A stretch of DNA of 64,000 nt from Siphonodentalium dalli. Lineage: Eukaryota; Mollusca; Scaphopoda; Gadilida; Siphonodentaliidae. The DNA lies in contig CP136068.1 in NCBI GenBank assembly GCA_032622095.1, positions 138,021,989 through 138,085,988 of the forward strand. The letters are read 5' to 3'. The notes below the pieces were generated by a model. It made no database searches, was not told where the DNA came from, and saw only the letters and a list, made by a program, of their open reading frames with translations. Each line of letters opens with the position of its first letter. Positions within the stretch are counted from its first letter, which is position 1. The position numbers were made by a program, and so were the translations under genes. Positions 10,355 to 20,389 of this stretch are shown here, one piece after another.

Positions 10355-10372
10355 TTCTCCCCCCTCTTGAGG
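10355..10372 (-). promoter_or_regulatory. Polypurine tract of the Gypsy element
   Basis: On the minus strand AAGAGGGGGGAGAA directly precedes the LTR start TGTGGCGG. A purine run in this position is the primer site for plus-strand DNA synthesis. Confidence 0.85.
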
Positions 10373-11230
10373 AAAAATTTACATCCTTGTAAATTCATCA
10401 AGATTAGCACTGGGGTGCACAATTATCTGAAATGACTGTTGTAAAACTAAAACCGTACCTGTATTTGACTGTCGAGTCGAATAACCTAACTCCGTAATAC
10501 TCAAATAGGATGATTATATCCTGAAATGTACTAGCACCCATAACAATAATAATTTCACCGAGCCCAATCCTCACTTGCTGTGGTAGTTAATACTGCTACA
10601 ATAAAGTTAATAAACTAACATCCTTTCCCATAATCTGAGGAATCAGGATATATAAAATTTATCTCTGAAAATATCAAAACACATGTACACAGAGAAAATT
10701 TATTCTCTTTTCAGCAAAATACCACTCCATATTTGATAACCTGAAAAAGGTTACATATAATTATCGCCATTGATTAACCACTATGGCTAACTCCATCAAC
10801 AGCAAAACAAATATTTGCTACTCAATCCAGAGTTTCTGAAATAGAAACAAAATTAGTACATGGACCAGAAGTCAGACCAATAACCTGATAAAGGAAATAT
10901 ATCTGAAATATTAATAAACAAAATTGACTTGTTGATTAGATATGAATTACAGTAATATCTGGGAGGTAAACATTCTGTAAATATGCAGGAAAACTGCTAC
11001 AAGCTGGCACATCGGGGTTAACATTTAACGGCACCGGGTCTTCAGCTGAAAAATTATTATTATACAGAAGTTTCCTTAATAATAGATATACTGTAACACA
11101 AAATTTATTACTAACCATATGCAAAATAAAATTTTATATACATGTATATGATATCACATTACTGAAATGGCACACAAAATGTGTACATGAGACTTTACAT
11201 GAGACTGGAAGAACAATGTCCTGAAATTTA
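10373..11230 (-). other. Gypsy 3' untranslated region
   Basis: About 860 bp between the end of the integrase frame and the polypurine tract. It is AT-rich with no recognisable motif. Confidence 0.6.
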
Positions 11231-13585
11231 TCAATTCAGTACAGAAGAAAATAACTCATGAAGAGCATCTGGAGACATGCTGGCTAATAAATTTCTGTTA
11301 GTCAGCTTTCTCATTAGATCTGTCTTGCTAACAAAATCATTTTCAGGCTGCAAAGACTGCACGTAATCACCGGATGCTTTCCACGGTGGGGCTTTCTTCT
11401 CTCGAACTGAACGTCTCGGCACTATAACTGGTCTTTCTGGTTGAACATTTTCAGATGGACTATCTGAAATTAAACTTCTCCTGCCTGAATCACCTGAAAC
11501 ATCGGAATCATTTACCACTTCTTCACCCTGTCTGCTACCATCATCATTCCCGACAGTAGTTATATCGACAGTTTCGGCTTCATCAATCTCAGCTTGGACT
11601 AGATTCTCTGAAACAAAAGGTTCAATTTTATTCCCTGAATCTACAATATCATCTGACAATACTAAATCTTCCGGATGCGCATCCTGTTCTCCCTGTTGCT
11701 CCTGTACTGGAGTGGAATGGTCGTCACCATTTGGAGAAATAACATTTGTGTCCACCTTCTTAACAGTAGATACAACTGTTTTCTGTGGAACAAACACAAC
11801 AAATTCACTCTCCGACTCATCATCAGGCGATAACACCTCAGGTTTCTTTTCACGGTTATCTGAAACAGAAATATCATTCTCAGGCACTACCTCGTCATTT
11901 GCTGGACCATCAGCATCATCATTCTGTGTCTCTGTACCAATCTCTAATGGTAGGGAACCTATGGGAAGAAGGTGGTTTCTGTGAAGAGTTCTCTCTCTGC
12001 CACTCTCACTAATTACAACATAAACAGGAATCTCCTTGTTAGGTTTAGCTGTAACAGTATAAACATCCTGATCAAATTTATCTGCTATCTTATGACGACC
12101 TTCAAACGCAAGCGTTTTTACCAAAACCAAATCTCCTACTGACACAGTCGCTGCTCTCGCTTTTCTGTCAAAATTCTTTTTCTGTTTCTCCCTTGCTTTC
12201 TGTGCAGCTTTAGAAGCTAAATCATAAGAATAAGATAATTTGTCTTTCAAATCTGAAACATAATCACCATAAGACACTTTCTTCTCTTCCTCACCATCCT
12301 TCTCATATACAATCTGATCAAAACCACAAAGCAAATCTATAGGTAACCTTGGATCCCTACCAAACATAATTTTAAAGGGTGCAAATCCAGTGCTTTCATG
12401 GCGAGTGCTGTTATAAGCATGAACAAGAGGTGAGATATAATTCTTCCAATCTTTCTTCTCTTCCGGTTCTAGTGTGCCTAACATATTCAACAAAGTCCTA
12501 TTGTATCTTTCGCATTGACCATTTCCCATGGGATGATATGGAGTTGTTCTGCTTTTCTGAATTTTACATAAGCTACAAAGTTCACGAATCAACTCCGACT
12601 CAAAGTTAGCTCCCTGGTCGCTGTGGATCTTGGAAGGAAATCCAAAATATATGAAAAATTTGTTGACTAAAGTATCAGCAGTCGTTTTCGCAGTCATGTT
12701 CTTACATGGATATGCCTGCGCAAACCTGCTGAAGTGATCAGTACACACTAAAATATACTGATAACCTCCTTTGCAAACTTCAACTGTAAGGAAGTCAATA
12801 CAAATAAGCTCTAAAGGGTAAGTTGTGGTAATAGACACAAGTCTCGCTCTGGCATCCATCGGAGATTTACGTCTTAAGCATCTGGGACACTCTGAAATAA
12901 ATTTCTCCACCGTTCCATCAATGCCAGGCCAGTAAAACCGTTCTTTTATCAATGTAATTGTCCTTTCTCTACCAGGGTGGCCTATATCTGAATGTAGTGA
13001 CTTCAAAACAGTGTTCTGAAATGATGAAGGAACAACAAGTTGCATATGAGAATTACCATTGAATTTAGTTTCTCTATGCAAGACACCGCTCTGAAACTTC
13101 AAAGAATCAAAGTTACGTAGATATGTAGAATGATCCCTAGAAACTGGAAGAGAATTTCTAAATGGTTTTACCCCACGTCGAACTGCACTCATCCATATGG
13201 ATAAAACTGGATCACGTTCCTGCATGCGTCTCCAATCTCTTGGTGTCATTATGTCAACATCTGTACTAACAGCATCATCTAAAACCTCAACAGCATTTGC
13301 GGACATACATAAAGAATTCACAAATGGTTGAGGGAACTGCAAACTATTGCAAACTGCTAAAATAGTACTTTTATCAATCTTCTTAAGCTCATCGTCATAC
13401 TGCATTCTGGATAATATATCCGCATCTGTGTTTAACATCCCAGGCCTATAGAAAATCTCAAAATCAAAAATACTGATTGCTGCAAGCCACCTGTGAGAAG
13501 TTGCATCTAATTTGGCACTACTTAAGACATAAGTCAGTGGATTAGAATCTGAGTACAGTAAATTTATGGTTATATAAATAGTCAT
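11231..13585 (-). CDS. Gypsy pol: RNase H end and integrase
   Basis: 784-codon frame. The first 60 residues are the end of RNase H (YSDSNPLTYVL, then DADILSR). Integrase follows: HHCC zinc module H198, H203, C233, C236; catalytic D264 (ICIDFLT), D323 (HSDQGANF) and E359 (GNGQCERYN), with exactly 35 residues between the last two, as in retroviral-type integrases. A GPY/F-like C-terminal module lies near residues 485-545 (DLVLVKTLAFEG...HRNHLLPIG). A long acidic tail ends in REKKAPPWKASGDYVQ. The first ten residues are out of frame with the domain. The true frame comes from 13542-14657 and is broken here by what looks like a 2-bp loss near 13560. Confidence 0.92.
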   Translation of the reverse strand: MTIYITINLLYSDSNPLTYVLSSAKLDATSHRWLAAISIFDFEIFYRPGMLNTDADILSRMQYDDELKKIDKSTILAVCNSLQFPQPFVNSLCMSANAVEVLDDAVSTDVDIMTPRDWRRMQERDPVLSIWMSAVRRGVKPFRNSLPVSRDHSTYLRNFDSLKFQSGVLHRETKFNGNSHMQLVVPSSFQNTVLKSLHSDIGHPGRERTITLIKERFYWPGIDGTVEKFISECPRCLRRKSPMDARARLVSITTTYPLELICIDFLTVEVCKGGYQYILVCTDHFSRFAQAYPCKNMTAKTTADTLVNKFFIYFGFPSKIHSDQGANFESELIRELCSLCKIQKSRTTPYHPMGNGQCERYNRTLLNMLGTLEPEEKKDWKNYISPLVHAYNSTRHESTGFAPFKIMFGRDPRLPIDLLCGFDQIVYEKDGEEEKKVSYGDYVSDLKDKLSYSYDLASKAAQKAREKQKKNFDRKARAATVSVGDLVLVKTLAFEGRHKIADKFDQDVYTVTAKPNKEIPVYVVISESGRERTLHRNHLLPIGSLPLEIGTETQNDDADGPANDEVVPENDISVSDNREKKPEVLSPDDESESEFVVFVPQKTVVSTVKKVDTNVISPNGDDHSTPVQEQQGEQDAHPEDLVLSDDIVDSGNKIEPFVSENLVQAEIDEAETVDITTVGNDDGSRQGEEVVNDSDVSGDSGRRSLISDSPSENVQPERPVIVPRRSVREKKAPPWKASGDYVQSLQPENDFVSKTDLMRKLTNRNLLASMSPDALHELFSSVLN

Positions 13586-14657
13586 AAAAATGTTCTGTAA
13601 TAGCCCATTTCATCGCTAAAAATTCCAGTTTATGGGCTGGATAAGACTGTTCTGCTGCTGTCGTCCCTCGACTGGCATACGCAATCACTCTGAGGACACC
13701 GTCCTGTCGCTGGTAAAGCACACTTCCCAATCCTGTTCTGCATGCATCAGTATGAAGCTCAAATGGAAGAGAATAGTCTGGAAAGGCTAAAATGGGATGG
13801 GAGGTGAGGCATTCTTGGAGTTGTTCGAATGATTTCTGTTCGTCATCACCCCACTGCCATTTGCCTTTATAAGTTGACTTTCTTTTACTCTTCTGCTTAC
13901 CCTGATTAGTTGGAGGAAATAGATCAGTTAGCGGTTTCGCTATCTTGCTGAAATTTCTTACAAATTTCCTGTAATATGAACAGAATGAAACAAAGGAATG
14001 GACTTCATCAGGATTTTTGGGAACGGGCCACTTCACAATCTTTTCAATCTTGTCACTACATGTAGAGATACCATCAGCACTCACTAAAAATCCTAGGTAT
14101 TTAATTTTCTTGCTAAAAAATGAACACTTGGATGGTGACAATTTTAGTTTGCATTCCCTCAGTCGCTGAAATACAAGATTAATTCGTTCCAGCATCTGTG
14201 CAACACTATTCGCTGCTATACAGATATCGTCAAGATAAATATAACAAATGTTATTGACAAGCCCATCCAAGCAGTGCTCCATCATGAGTTGGAAACTGGC
14301 TGGCGACCCTTTCATTCCTTGCGGAACACACTCGAACTCATAGAAACCTAAATTGCCAGCTGTAAAAGCAGTGTACTTTTTGTGTTCTTCCAATACCTCT
14401 TGCAGAAAATAACCACAACAGAGATCCAAAGAACAAAATAGATTACAATTGGATAAATTATCTAAAATATATTCTATTTTGGGAAGACAATAAGCATCGG
14501 CAATGGTCTTTTTATTAATATCCCTGTAATCAATACACAGCCTTAGTTTCCCTCTGGACCGCCTACAAATTACAACATTGGAGCAATATGGACTCCGAGA
14601 GCGTCTTATTACACCAGCCGCCAACAACTTTTGAAGATAATCTCGCACCTCTTCCAC
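13542..14657 (-). CDS. Gypsy pol: reverse transcriptase and RNase H
   Basis: 371 codons. RT motif A (FCSLDLCCGY, Asp78), the VPQGMKGSPASFQ block and the catalytic YLDD at residues 141-144 are present. The connection FCSYYRKFVRNFSKIAKPL and RNase H (HTDACRTGLGSVLYQ, then HKLEFLAMKWA) follow. The enzyme would copy the element RNA into DNA within virus-like particles. The domain really begins upstream of the Met: the same frame carries KHEIHLTDEKPVRQVPRRL between about 14760 and 14660. That part is separated from protease by a frame change in a six-T run near 14765-14770. The C-terminal end shifts frame near 13560. Confidence 0.92.
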   Translation of the reverse strand: MEEVRDYLQKLLAAGVIRRSRSPYCSNVVICRRSRGKLRLCIDYRDINKKTIADAYCLPKIEYILDNLSNCNLFCSLDLCCGYFLQEVLEEHKKYTAFTAGNLGFYEFECVPQGMKGSPASFQLMMEHCLDGLVNNICYIYLDDICIAANSVAQMLERINLVFQRLRECKLKLSPSKCSFFSKKIKYLGFLVSADGISTCSDKIEKIVKWPVPKNPDEVHSFVSFCSYYRKFVRNFSKIAKPLTDLFPPTNQGKQKSKRKSTYKGKWQWGDDEQKSFEQLQECLTSHPILAFPDYSLPFELHTDACRTGLGSVLYQRQDGVLRVIAYASRGTTAAEQSYPAHKLEFLAMKWAITEHFYDYLYNHKFTVLRF

Positions 14658-14760
14658 CAGACCTGGTGCCAGACGCCTCGGAACCTGTCTAACAGGTTTC
14701 TCATCTGTTAAATGAATCTCGTGCTTTATCCCAGCATAATGCCCTAAGTCAAAATCAGAC

Positions 14761-15531
14761 CTAGAAAAAATTTGGTGGAATACTTATTGTCCTTGTAGAT
14801 AGATTGCTTAACTGAACTGGTAGTAATTCATTATCATTGCAATCATATCTAAAAACAAAAGGTGAAATCTCTAATCCGTCAAATCTGGCATCATCCGAAG
14901 GTTGATATATGGCACATGTAGCATTGTATTGTAATTTATGATCAACATAACCTGAAATCATCTTAGAAGTATTAGGTTGGATAATAATATTATTATCAGC
15001 AGCATTCTTTACAGTATCTAAATTATAATCATTCTTTCGAAGTTCTCGATCCCGCAGTGATATGCATCTAAAAGTCAGATACCATGAAGTGTTTAAATCA
15101 GCTTTCTGTAAAAAATTATTTCCGCAACGCTCTTCAACCTTATTTAGAAATACTCTGAGTATGTTTGTACCTAAAAGGACTGGAACCTGTAAATTAAATT
15201 TACTATCAGGTACTATGAGAAACATACAAGTTTGTGGTTCAATGTTAGTAAACCTAGGAATGGAAATTTCTGTTTGTATGAATCCTAAATAAGGGAGAAG
15301 TTTGCCATCAGCACATTCAATCTTCAACACCGAATCTAAAGATTCCAAAGGAATATGACTCAAGTGATTCATATAAAATGAATTTCCAATTGTACTGCAT
15401 GTACTACCTGTGTCCAGAAGGGACCTACAATTTATCCCTGAAATCTTAACAGAAGATTCATTGATTTCGCCGTGTATCTCGGCTTGGGTCTTATTTTCTA
15501 CCATTTGGTTAATTCCATCTACGTTCAACAC
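14761..15531 (-). CDS. Gypsy aspartic protease region
   Basis: 256 codons. SLLDTGSTCSTI at residues 38-49 is the retropepsin active site (Asp40-Thr-Gly). VPVLLGTNIL near residues 115-124 is the expected second hydrophobic-Gly block. It acts as a homodimer to cut the Gag-Pol polyprotein. The roughly 130 residues downstream have no recognised domain and lead towards RT. It lies in a different frame from gag, separated by 80 bp, which is usual for frameshift-expressed pol. Confidence 0.85.
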   Translation of the reverse strand: MLNVDGINQMVENKTQAEIHGEINESSVKISGINCRSLLDTGSTCSTIGNSFYMNHLSHIPLESLDSVLKIECADGKLLPYLGFIQTEISIPRFTNIEPQTCMFLIVPDSKFNLQVPVLLGTNILRVFLNKVEERCGNNFLQKADLNTSWYLTFRCISLRDRELRKNDYNLDTVKNAADNNIIIQPNTSKMISGYVDHKLQYNATCAIYQPSDDARFDGLEISPFVFRYDCNDNELLPVQLSNLSTRTISIPPNFF

Positions 15532-15610
15532 GTCATCGTAGATGGACCCCAGTTTAAACCCTTTCTGTGACCTCTCGAACTGGGTTTCCTACAAAATGGA
15601 GGAAAATGAT

Positions 15611-16711
15611 TCAAATTGCAGCTGAAACACAAAGGAACACCCCCTGAAACTCTAGAATCAGCCGAGTCTGGATTATGATCACGAAATCTGTTCGGATTTC
15701 CACCTCGGTTGGAATATCCACCTCTGGGATCCTGAAAAGAATTTTCTGGGCCATTATCATTGAACTTCTTTGAACCGCCACCTCGGTGATTGTCAATCCT
15801 CTACTTCGACCGCTGCGCTGGCCTTTATAACCCCGGTAACTGCGATCCTGAAAATCACTGCGATTCTGAACATCCAACGCATTCGTAGCTCTTTGCTGCT
15901 GTTTAAGTGTATTCACTTCTGATTTAAGGTCTGAAATTTGTTTCAAAATCAAAGCTAACTTATCGTCATCCATGGAAATCTGTGATTTGCATGCACCAAC
16001 ATTGGAAGATTTACCAGGTTTATGCTCCTGCTCAATCAGTCTCAAAGCTGAAAGTAAATTATTGTATGTTCTGCATTCTCTCACTTTATAACCTGAAATA
16101 TCTTTCAATTCCTGTCTCAATCCATCATAAAATCTGTTCTTAATCAATTCATCCTCAGTCGACGGCATCATCTGTTTAAGCATAGTTGTTCTGGAAAATA
16201 AATCCTCAAGCCGTGTACCCCATTCTACAACAGATTCATTTGGACCTTGCTTTGAGCTGAAAAAATTGCCTATAATATTCTCTTGTGACTGGATATCTCC
16301 ATACAAATGCTGAAATTTATCAATAATTTGATTAACTTTCGCAAACATCCCAAGTCGCATCACCACTTTCGTTGCTTCCCCTTTCAGCGACTTCCTGATT
16401 GCATAAAGAATGTCTGGTTCTGAAATATTTGAAGTAACCATACAATCAACTTCATAACGCCACATAGTGACGTACGACATGTCTGACTTCTGGTCCCCAC
16501 TAAAATTTGGAAGATGAGGGGGTTTCTGAATAACAACTTGCTTTTCCCGCTTATCTCGAACAAGCTCAGCATCATCGGCTTCAGACTTGGTCTGAAACTG
16601 CATAGCCTGAAACCATTTCTCAAAGTCCTCCGGCGTCTCTGCTTTAGGGTCCAAACCCATTTTCCGGAAACCTTGCATCAAATTATCCAACTTAGCCTCG
16701 GCCGATGCCAT
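15611..16711 (-). CDS. Gypsy Gag (C-terminus frameshifted)
   Basis: The likely start is the second Met at 16711 (MASAEAKLDNLM); an upstream in-frame Met lies at 16744. The central part (DMSYVTMWRYEVDCMV, LKGEATKVVMRLG, FQHLYGD, GPNESVVEWGTRLEDL) has the capsid pattern of Retrotrans_gag/PNMA-like proteins. It ends in an RG-rich tail. Near 15795-15805 the RG-rich reading moves to another frame. That frame continues to a knuckle-like CFSCNLNHFPPFC just before protease. Its spacing is CX2CX3HX4C, one residue shorter than the standard CX2CX4HX4C. The published frame therefore ends in out-of-frame residues. Gag would package the element RNA. Confidence 0.85.
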   Translation of the reverse strand: MASAEAKLDNLMQGFRKMGLDPKAETPEDFEKWFQAMQFQTKSEADDAELVRDKREKQVVIQKPPHLPNFSGDQKSDMSYVTMWRYEVDCMVTSNISEPDILYAIRKSLKGEATKVVMRLGMFAKVNQIIDKFQHLYGDIQSQENIIGNFFSSKQGPNESVVEWGTRLEDLFSRTTMLKQMMPSTEDELIKNRFYDGLRQELKDISGYKVRECRTYNNLLSALRLIEQEHKPGKSSNVGACKSQISMDDDKLALILKQISDLKSEVNTLKQQQRATNALDVQNRSDFQDRSYRGYKGQRSGRSRGLTITEVAVQRSSMIMAQKILFRIPEVDIPTEVEIRTDFVIIIQTRLILEFQGVFLCVSAAI

Positions 16712-16744
16712 ATTTGAAAATTGGCAAAGCTGAAAAGTATACAA

Positions 16745-17477
16745 ATGCTAAATTTATAAAATATTTTGACTTACCAAAATATAAAGTCTGTCGTCAACCT
16801 GTGTCGTGAATGAACTCGTAGCTGAAAACGACCTCGCTAATGTACTAAGTCCTATTTACTAAACGTGCATGTTATGTTAATTGAACAAAACAATGGTTAG
16901 TGTAAATACAACAAGTGCTGGGGACTGTTACAAGAAAACAAGACAGAAATTAGCACCAGAAGCATGATTTAGAAATTTATGAAGTTGAAGACTTGGCAGG
17001 AAAAGGGTTAAGTTTATGGCCAAGTTCAAATTTGAGTATTATATCAAATTTTATGGATTTAAATTTACTATTTTATGGTTTAAATCCTATTTATGTATGC
17101 ATGATTACATCCGGACTATACCTAGTTAATCCTATTTAGTAATAAATTTGTGAAGAGCTAGCTTTACCCAAAAATTGGCAAAGAAAAATAAATTTCCACA
17201 ATCACAACAACAGCTGATAAATCTACTTCCGGAAATCCGGCCGTGACGTCACGAAAGTACACATTCCAAAAATAGATTCAACTTCAAAGACATTTTTTAT
17301 GCAATTGCAACACAATACGAAGTTAAATCACAGTTCCTTCGAATAAGTTCCTCAAATTGTTCGCAATGCACTAAGCGATCCTAGAAACCTAGAAGTAGTC
17401 CTCAGAATTTACGTAGTTTTTGTAAACACGATTGTTCACAAAATAAACTGAGTCAAGATTTCGCTCCGTTTCACTCG
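16745..17477 (-). other. Gypsy leader, gag-proximal part
   Basis: Untranslated leader between gag and the FB1 insertion. It is continuous with 24951-25291 on the other side of FB1. No gene is seen. Confidence 0.7.
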
Positions 17478-17485
17478 AAATAGTC
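17478..17485. repeat. Target-site duplication of FB1, left copy
   Basis: AAATAGTC, repeated exactly at 24943-24950 directly outside the other FB1 end. Confidence 0.92.
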
Positions 17486-17580
17486 GGGATCTACTAAAAG
17501 ACGGGACGGGACGATTTTCCGGGACGGGACGGAACGATTTGTCTAAAAGACGGGACGGGACGGAACGAATATTTAAAAGT
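17486..17580. repeat. FB1 left terminal and subterminal GGGACGGGAC repeats
   Basis: ACGGGACGGGACG occurs repeatedly, spaced by GATTTTCC, GATTTGTCTAAAAG and similar short linkers. The mirror set is at 24860-24942. Clustered short repeats just inside the ends are a common arrangement for transposase binding sites; that role is inference. Confidence 0.75.
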
Positions 17581-17759
17581 CATTTCATTCGGAAATGAAA
17601 GAGTTTAGAGGCACAAGCATGGTCTCAACTTGTTTATTGGTATCTACTCTATACGAATGTGATGTTTTCCCGATAAAATTGAGCGTATGCTGAACGGTGG
17701 GCGTTCGAATAACGAAGCGTCGAAATTAGGGAAATTTATCACTTCTGGGACGATAATCT

Positions 17760-18985
17760 AAACACTAAAAGTCATATTTCGTTTACATTTTCATGTTTGG
17801 GTGATGGATTATTGCAGAAAATGTTTGCCTAATATATACTAAATAGTAAAATAGAAGTTTGCACTTGTTTTCTGCTGATAAAAGTAGTGTTTTTATCGAC
17901 GGAACGATGACATCCGCATTCATGAAAAATCTGCATTCCGCCGAACGAATATCTTCGAAAATCTTAACAGAAAAACTAGCATTATGTTCACATTTTCATG
18001 TTTGGGTGACGGATTATTGCAGAAAATGTTAGTCTAATATATACTAAATAGTAAAATAGAAGTTTGAACTTGTTTTCTGATGGTAAAAGTAGTGTTTTTA
18101 TCGACGGGACGATGACACCTCCATTCTTGAAAAATCTCCATTCCGCCGAACGAAAATCTTCGAAAATCTTAACAGAAAAACTAGCATTATGTTCACATTT
18201 TCATGTTTGGGTGACGGATTATTGCAGAAAATGTTAGTCTAATATATACTAAATAGTAAAATAGAAGTTTGAACTTGTTTTCTGATGGTAAAAGTAGTGT
18301 TTTTATCGACGGGACGATGACACATCCATTCTTGAAAAATCTCCATTCCGCCGAACGAAAATCGTCGAAAATCTTAACAGAAAAACTAGCATTACGTTCA
18401 CATTTTCATGTTTGAGTGACGGATTTTTGCAGAAAATGTTTGTCTAATATATACTAAATAGTAAAATAGAAGTTTGCACTTGTTTTCTGCTGATAAAAGT
18501 AGTGTTTTTATCGACGGGATGATGACACCTCCATTCTTGAAAAATCTGCATTCCGCCGAACGAAAATCGTCGAAAATCTTAACAGAAAAACTAGCATTAC
18601 GTTCACATTTTCATGTTTGAGTGACGGAGTTTTGCAGAAAATGTTTGTCTAATATATACTAAATAGTAAAATAGAAGTTTGCACTTGTTTTCTGCTGATA
18701 AAAGTAGTGTTTTTATCGACGGGACGATGACACCTCCATTCTTGAAAAATCTCCATTCCGCTGAACCAAAATCGTCGAAAATCTTAACAGAAAAACTCGC
18801 ATTTCGTTCACATTTTCATGTTTGGGTGACGGATTATTGCAGAAAATGTTAGTCTAATATATACTAAATAGTAAAATAGAAGTTTGAACTTGTTTTCTGC
18901 TGGTAAAAGTAGTGTTTTTATCCACGGGACGATGACACATCCATTCTTGAAAAATCTCCATTCCGCCGAACGAAAATGTCGGGCG
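17760..18985. repeat. FB1 left-arm 205-bp tandem array, six units
   Basis: AACAGAAAAACT recurs at 17966, 18171, 18376, 18581 and 18786, exactly 205 bp apart. Each unit includes TTTTCATGTTTGGGTGACGG, CTAATATATACTAAATAG and GATGACACCTCCATTC. Copies are highly similar. The right arm has only four units (23860-24660). Confidence 0.92.
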
Positions 18986-20389
18986 GCCACATGATGTTTT
19001 CTTCCTGTATTTAGTCCGGGAGCTAATACTAGGGGTACCCTTGCACCCCCCCCCCCCGGACTTAACTTCACCCCACTTATTTTGTTCCTTATTATGTCCT
19101 TCAACTTTTAAGCAATGTTAACAAGAAAAAAAAGGTGGCCGTGTAGACTCCAGACAAGATGGCGTCCATCATGGCCGCCGTTTTTCAGACCAGACCTTGA
19201 TCAGTTTTATGCAAATTAACGCGGGAAAATCTTGTAAAATGTATACAAATGTATATATTTTCGTGAAGCTAAGACATAATGACACTTTTTTGGGCCAAAA
19301 TTGAAACTCACTATCTATGATGGCCGCCAAAATGGCCGCCGGAAGTTGAAAATATGACATTTTTTCACAAACATCTTCTAGATCAATTCATGCTGTTTGG
19401 AACTGGTTGAGTAATACGACTTTAATTAGTGTTTTGTATATTAACTGATCATTGGAGCAATTAAATGTGCAACAATTGGGGTTCTAACCCCTTCTGATCC
19501 CTCAAACATTCGATTTTACAGAACGCGGCACAACATTTTACAAAAAATCACAATTTGGATTCTAGTCATATTTCAACAATAAATGAAAAGAACATTGTAA
19601 TGTAAGTGAGGCAAGGCATATCATTACCAATGAATATTCCAACTCTCAGGAACCAAAAATCTTACCTTGGCTCAAAATGGCTCCGAAAATGGCCGCCAAA
19701 ATATGGAAAATGGTAAATATTGCCCCAGGGTGTCCTGCAATCGCTTAGAAGTTGTGGTTGATGTATACAATTGGCTAATCTGTATTCTATACATTGCATA
19801 CTAACATGTCTAATGCACCATGAATCATTTTTACTATTGTCACCACTGACACCACCAGAAATATGGGATTTTTCTGTCACAAACTTGACAAAAATATTGG
19901 CAAAAATTAACTTTTCAGGGTTCGACCATTTGTTCAAGTAAAATGCAACTATCTTTGGTATCAAAGGTGTTTATTGTTTTGGTCTATCTTAAGTGTGTCA
20001 CACTGTGGTGTTTAAAGACTAAAATGCTCAAGATGGCTTCCAAAATGGCAACCAAATTTGTAAAAAGTTAAAAGTTAACATATCCCGAACATTATTCTCT
20101 GCGTTATCCAAAAAAGATAGCAAATTGTGACTCACTTGGTTATTTTACGTATTAGTTAATTAACTGACAAATACGTTCTATTATATTTGTTCCAGTTCCG
20201 TATGGGGCATGACAAATTCATTTTAAAGTTGCAGTATGGAATTTTGCAAGGAACCTCTTTTGTGATTCTGGCCATATTATTGAAAAGAAATGGGCAGAAC
20301 TTTGAGACGGAACTGAGATGAACCATCATGATATGTGGGTATTCAGGCCCACTATGATACAAATTTGTCAACTGGATACAGAGTGGAAG

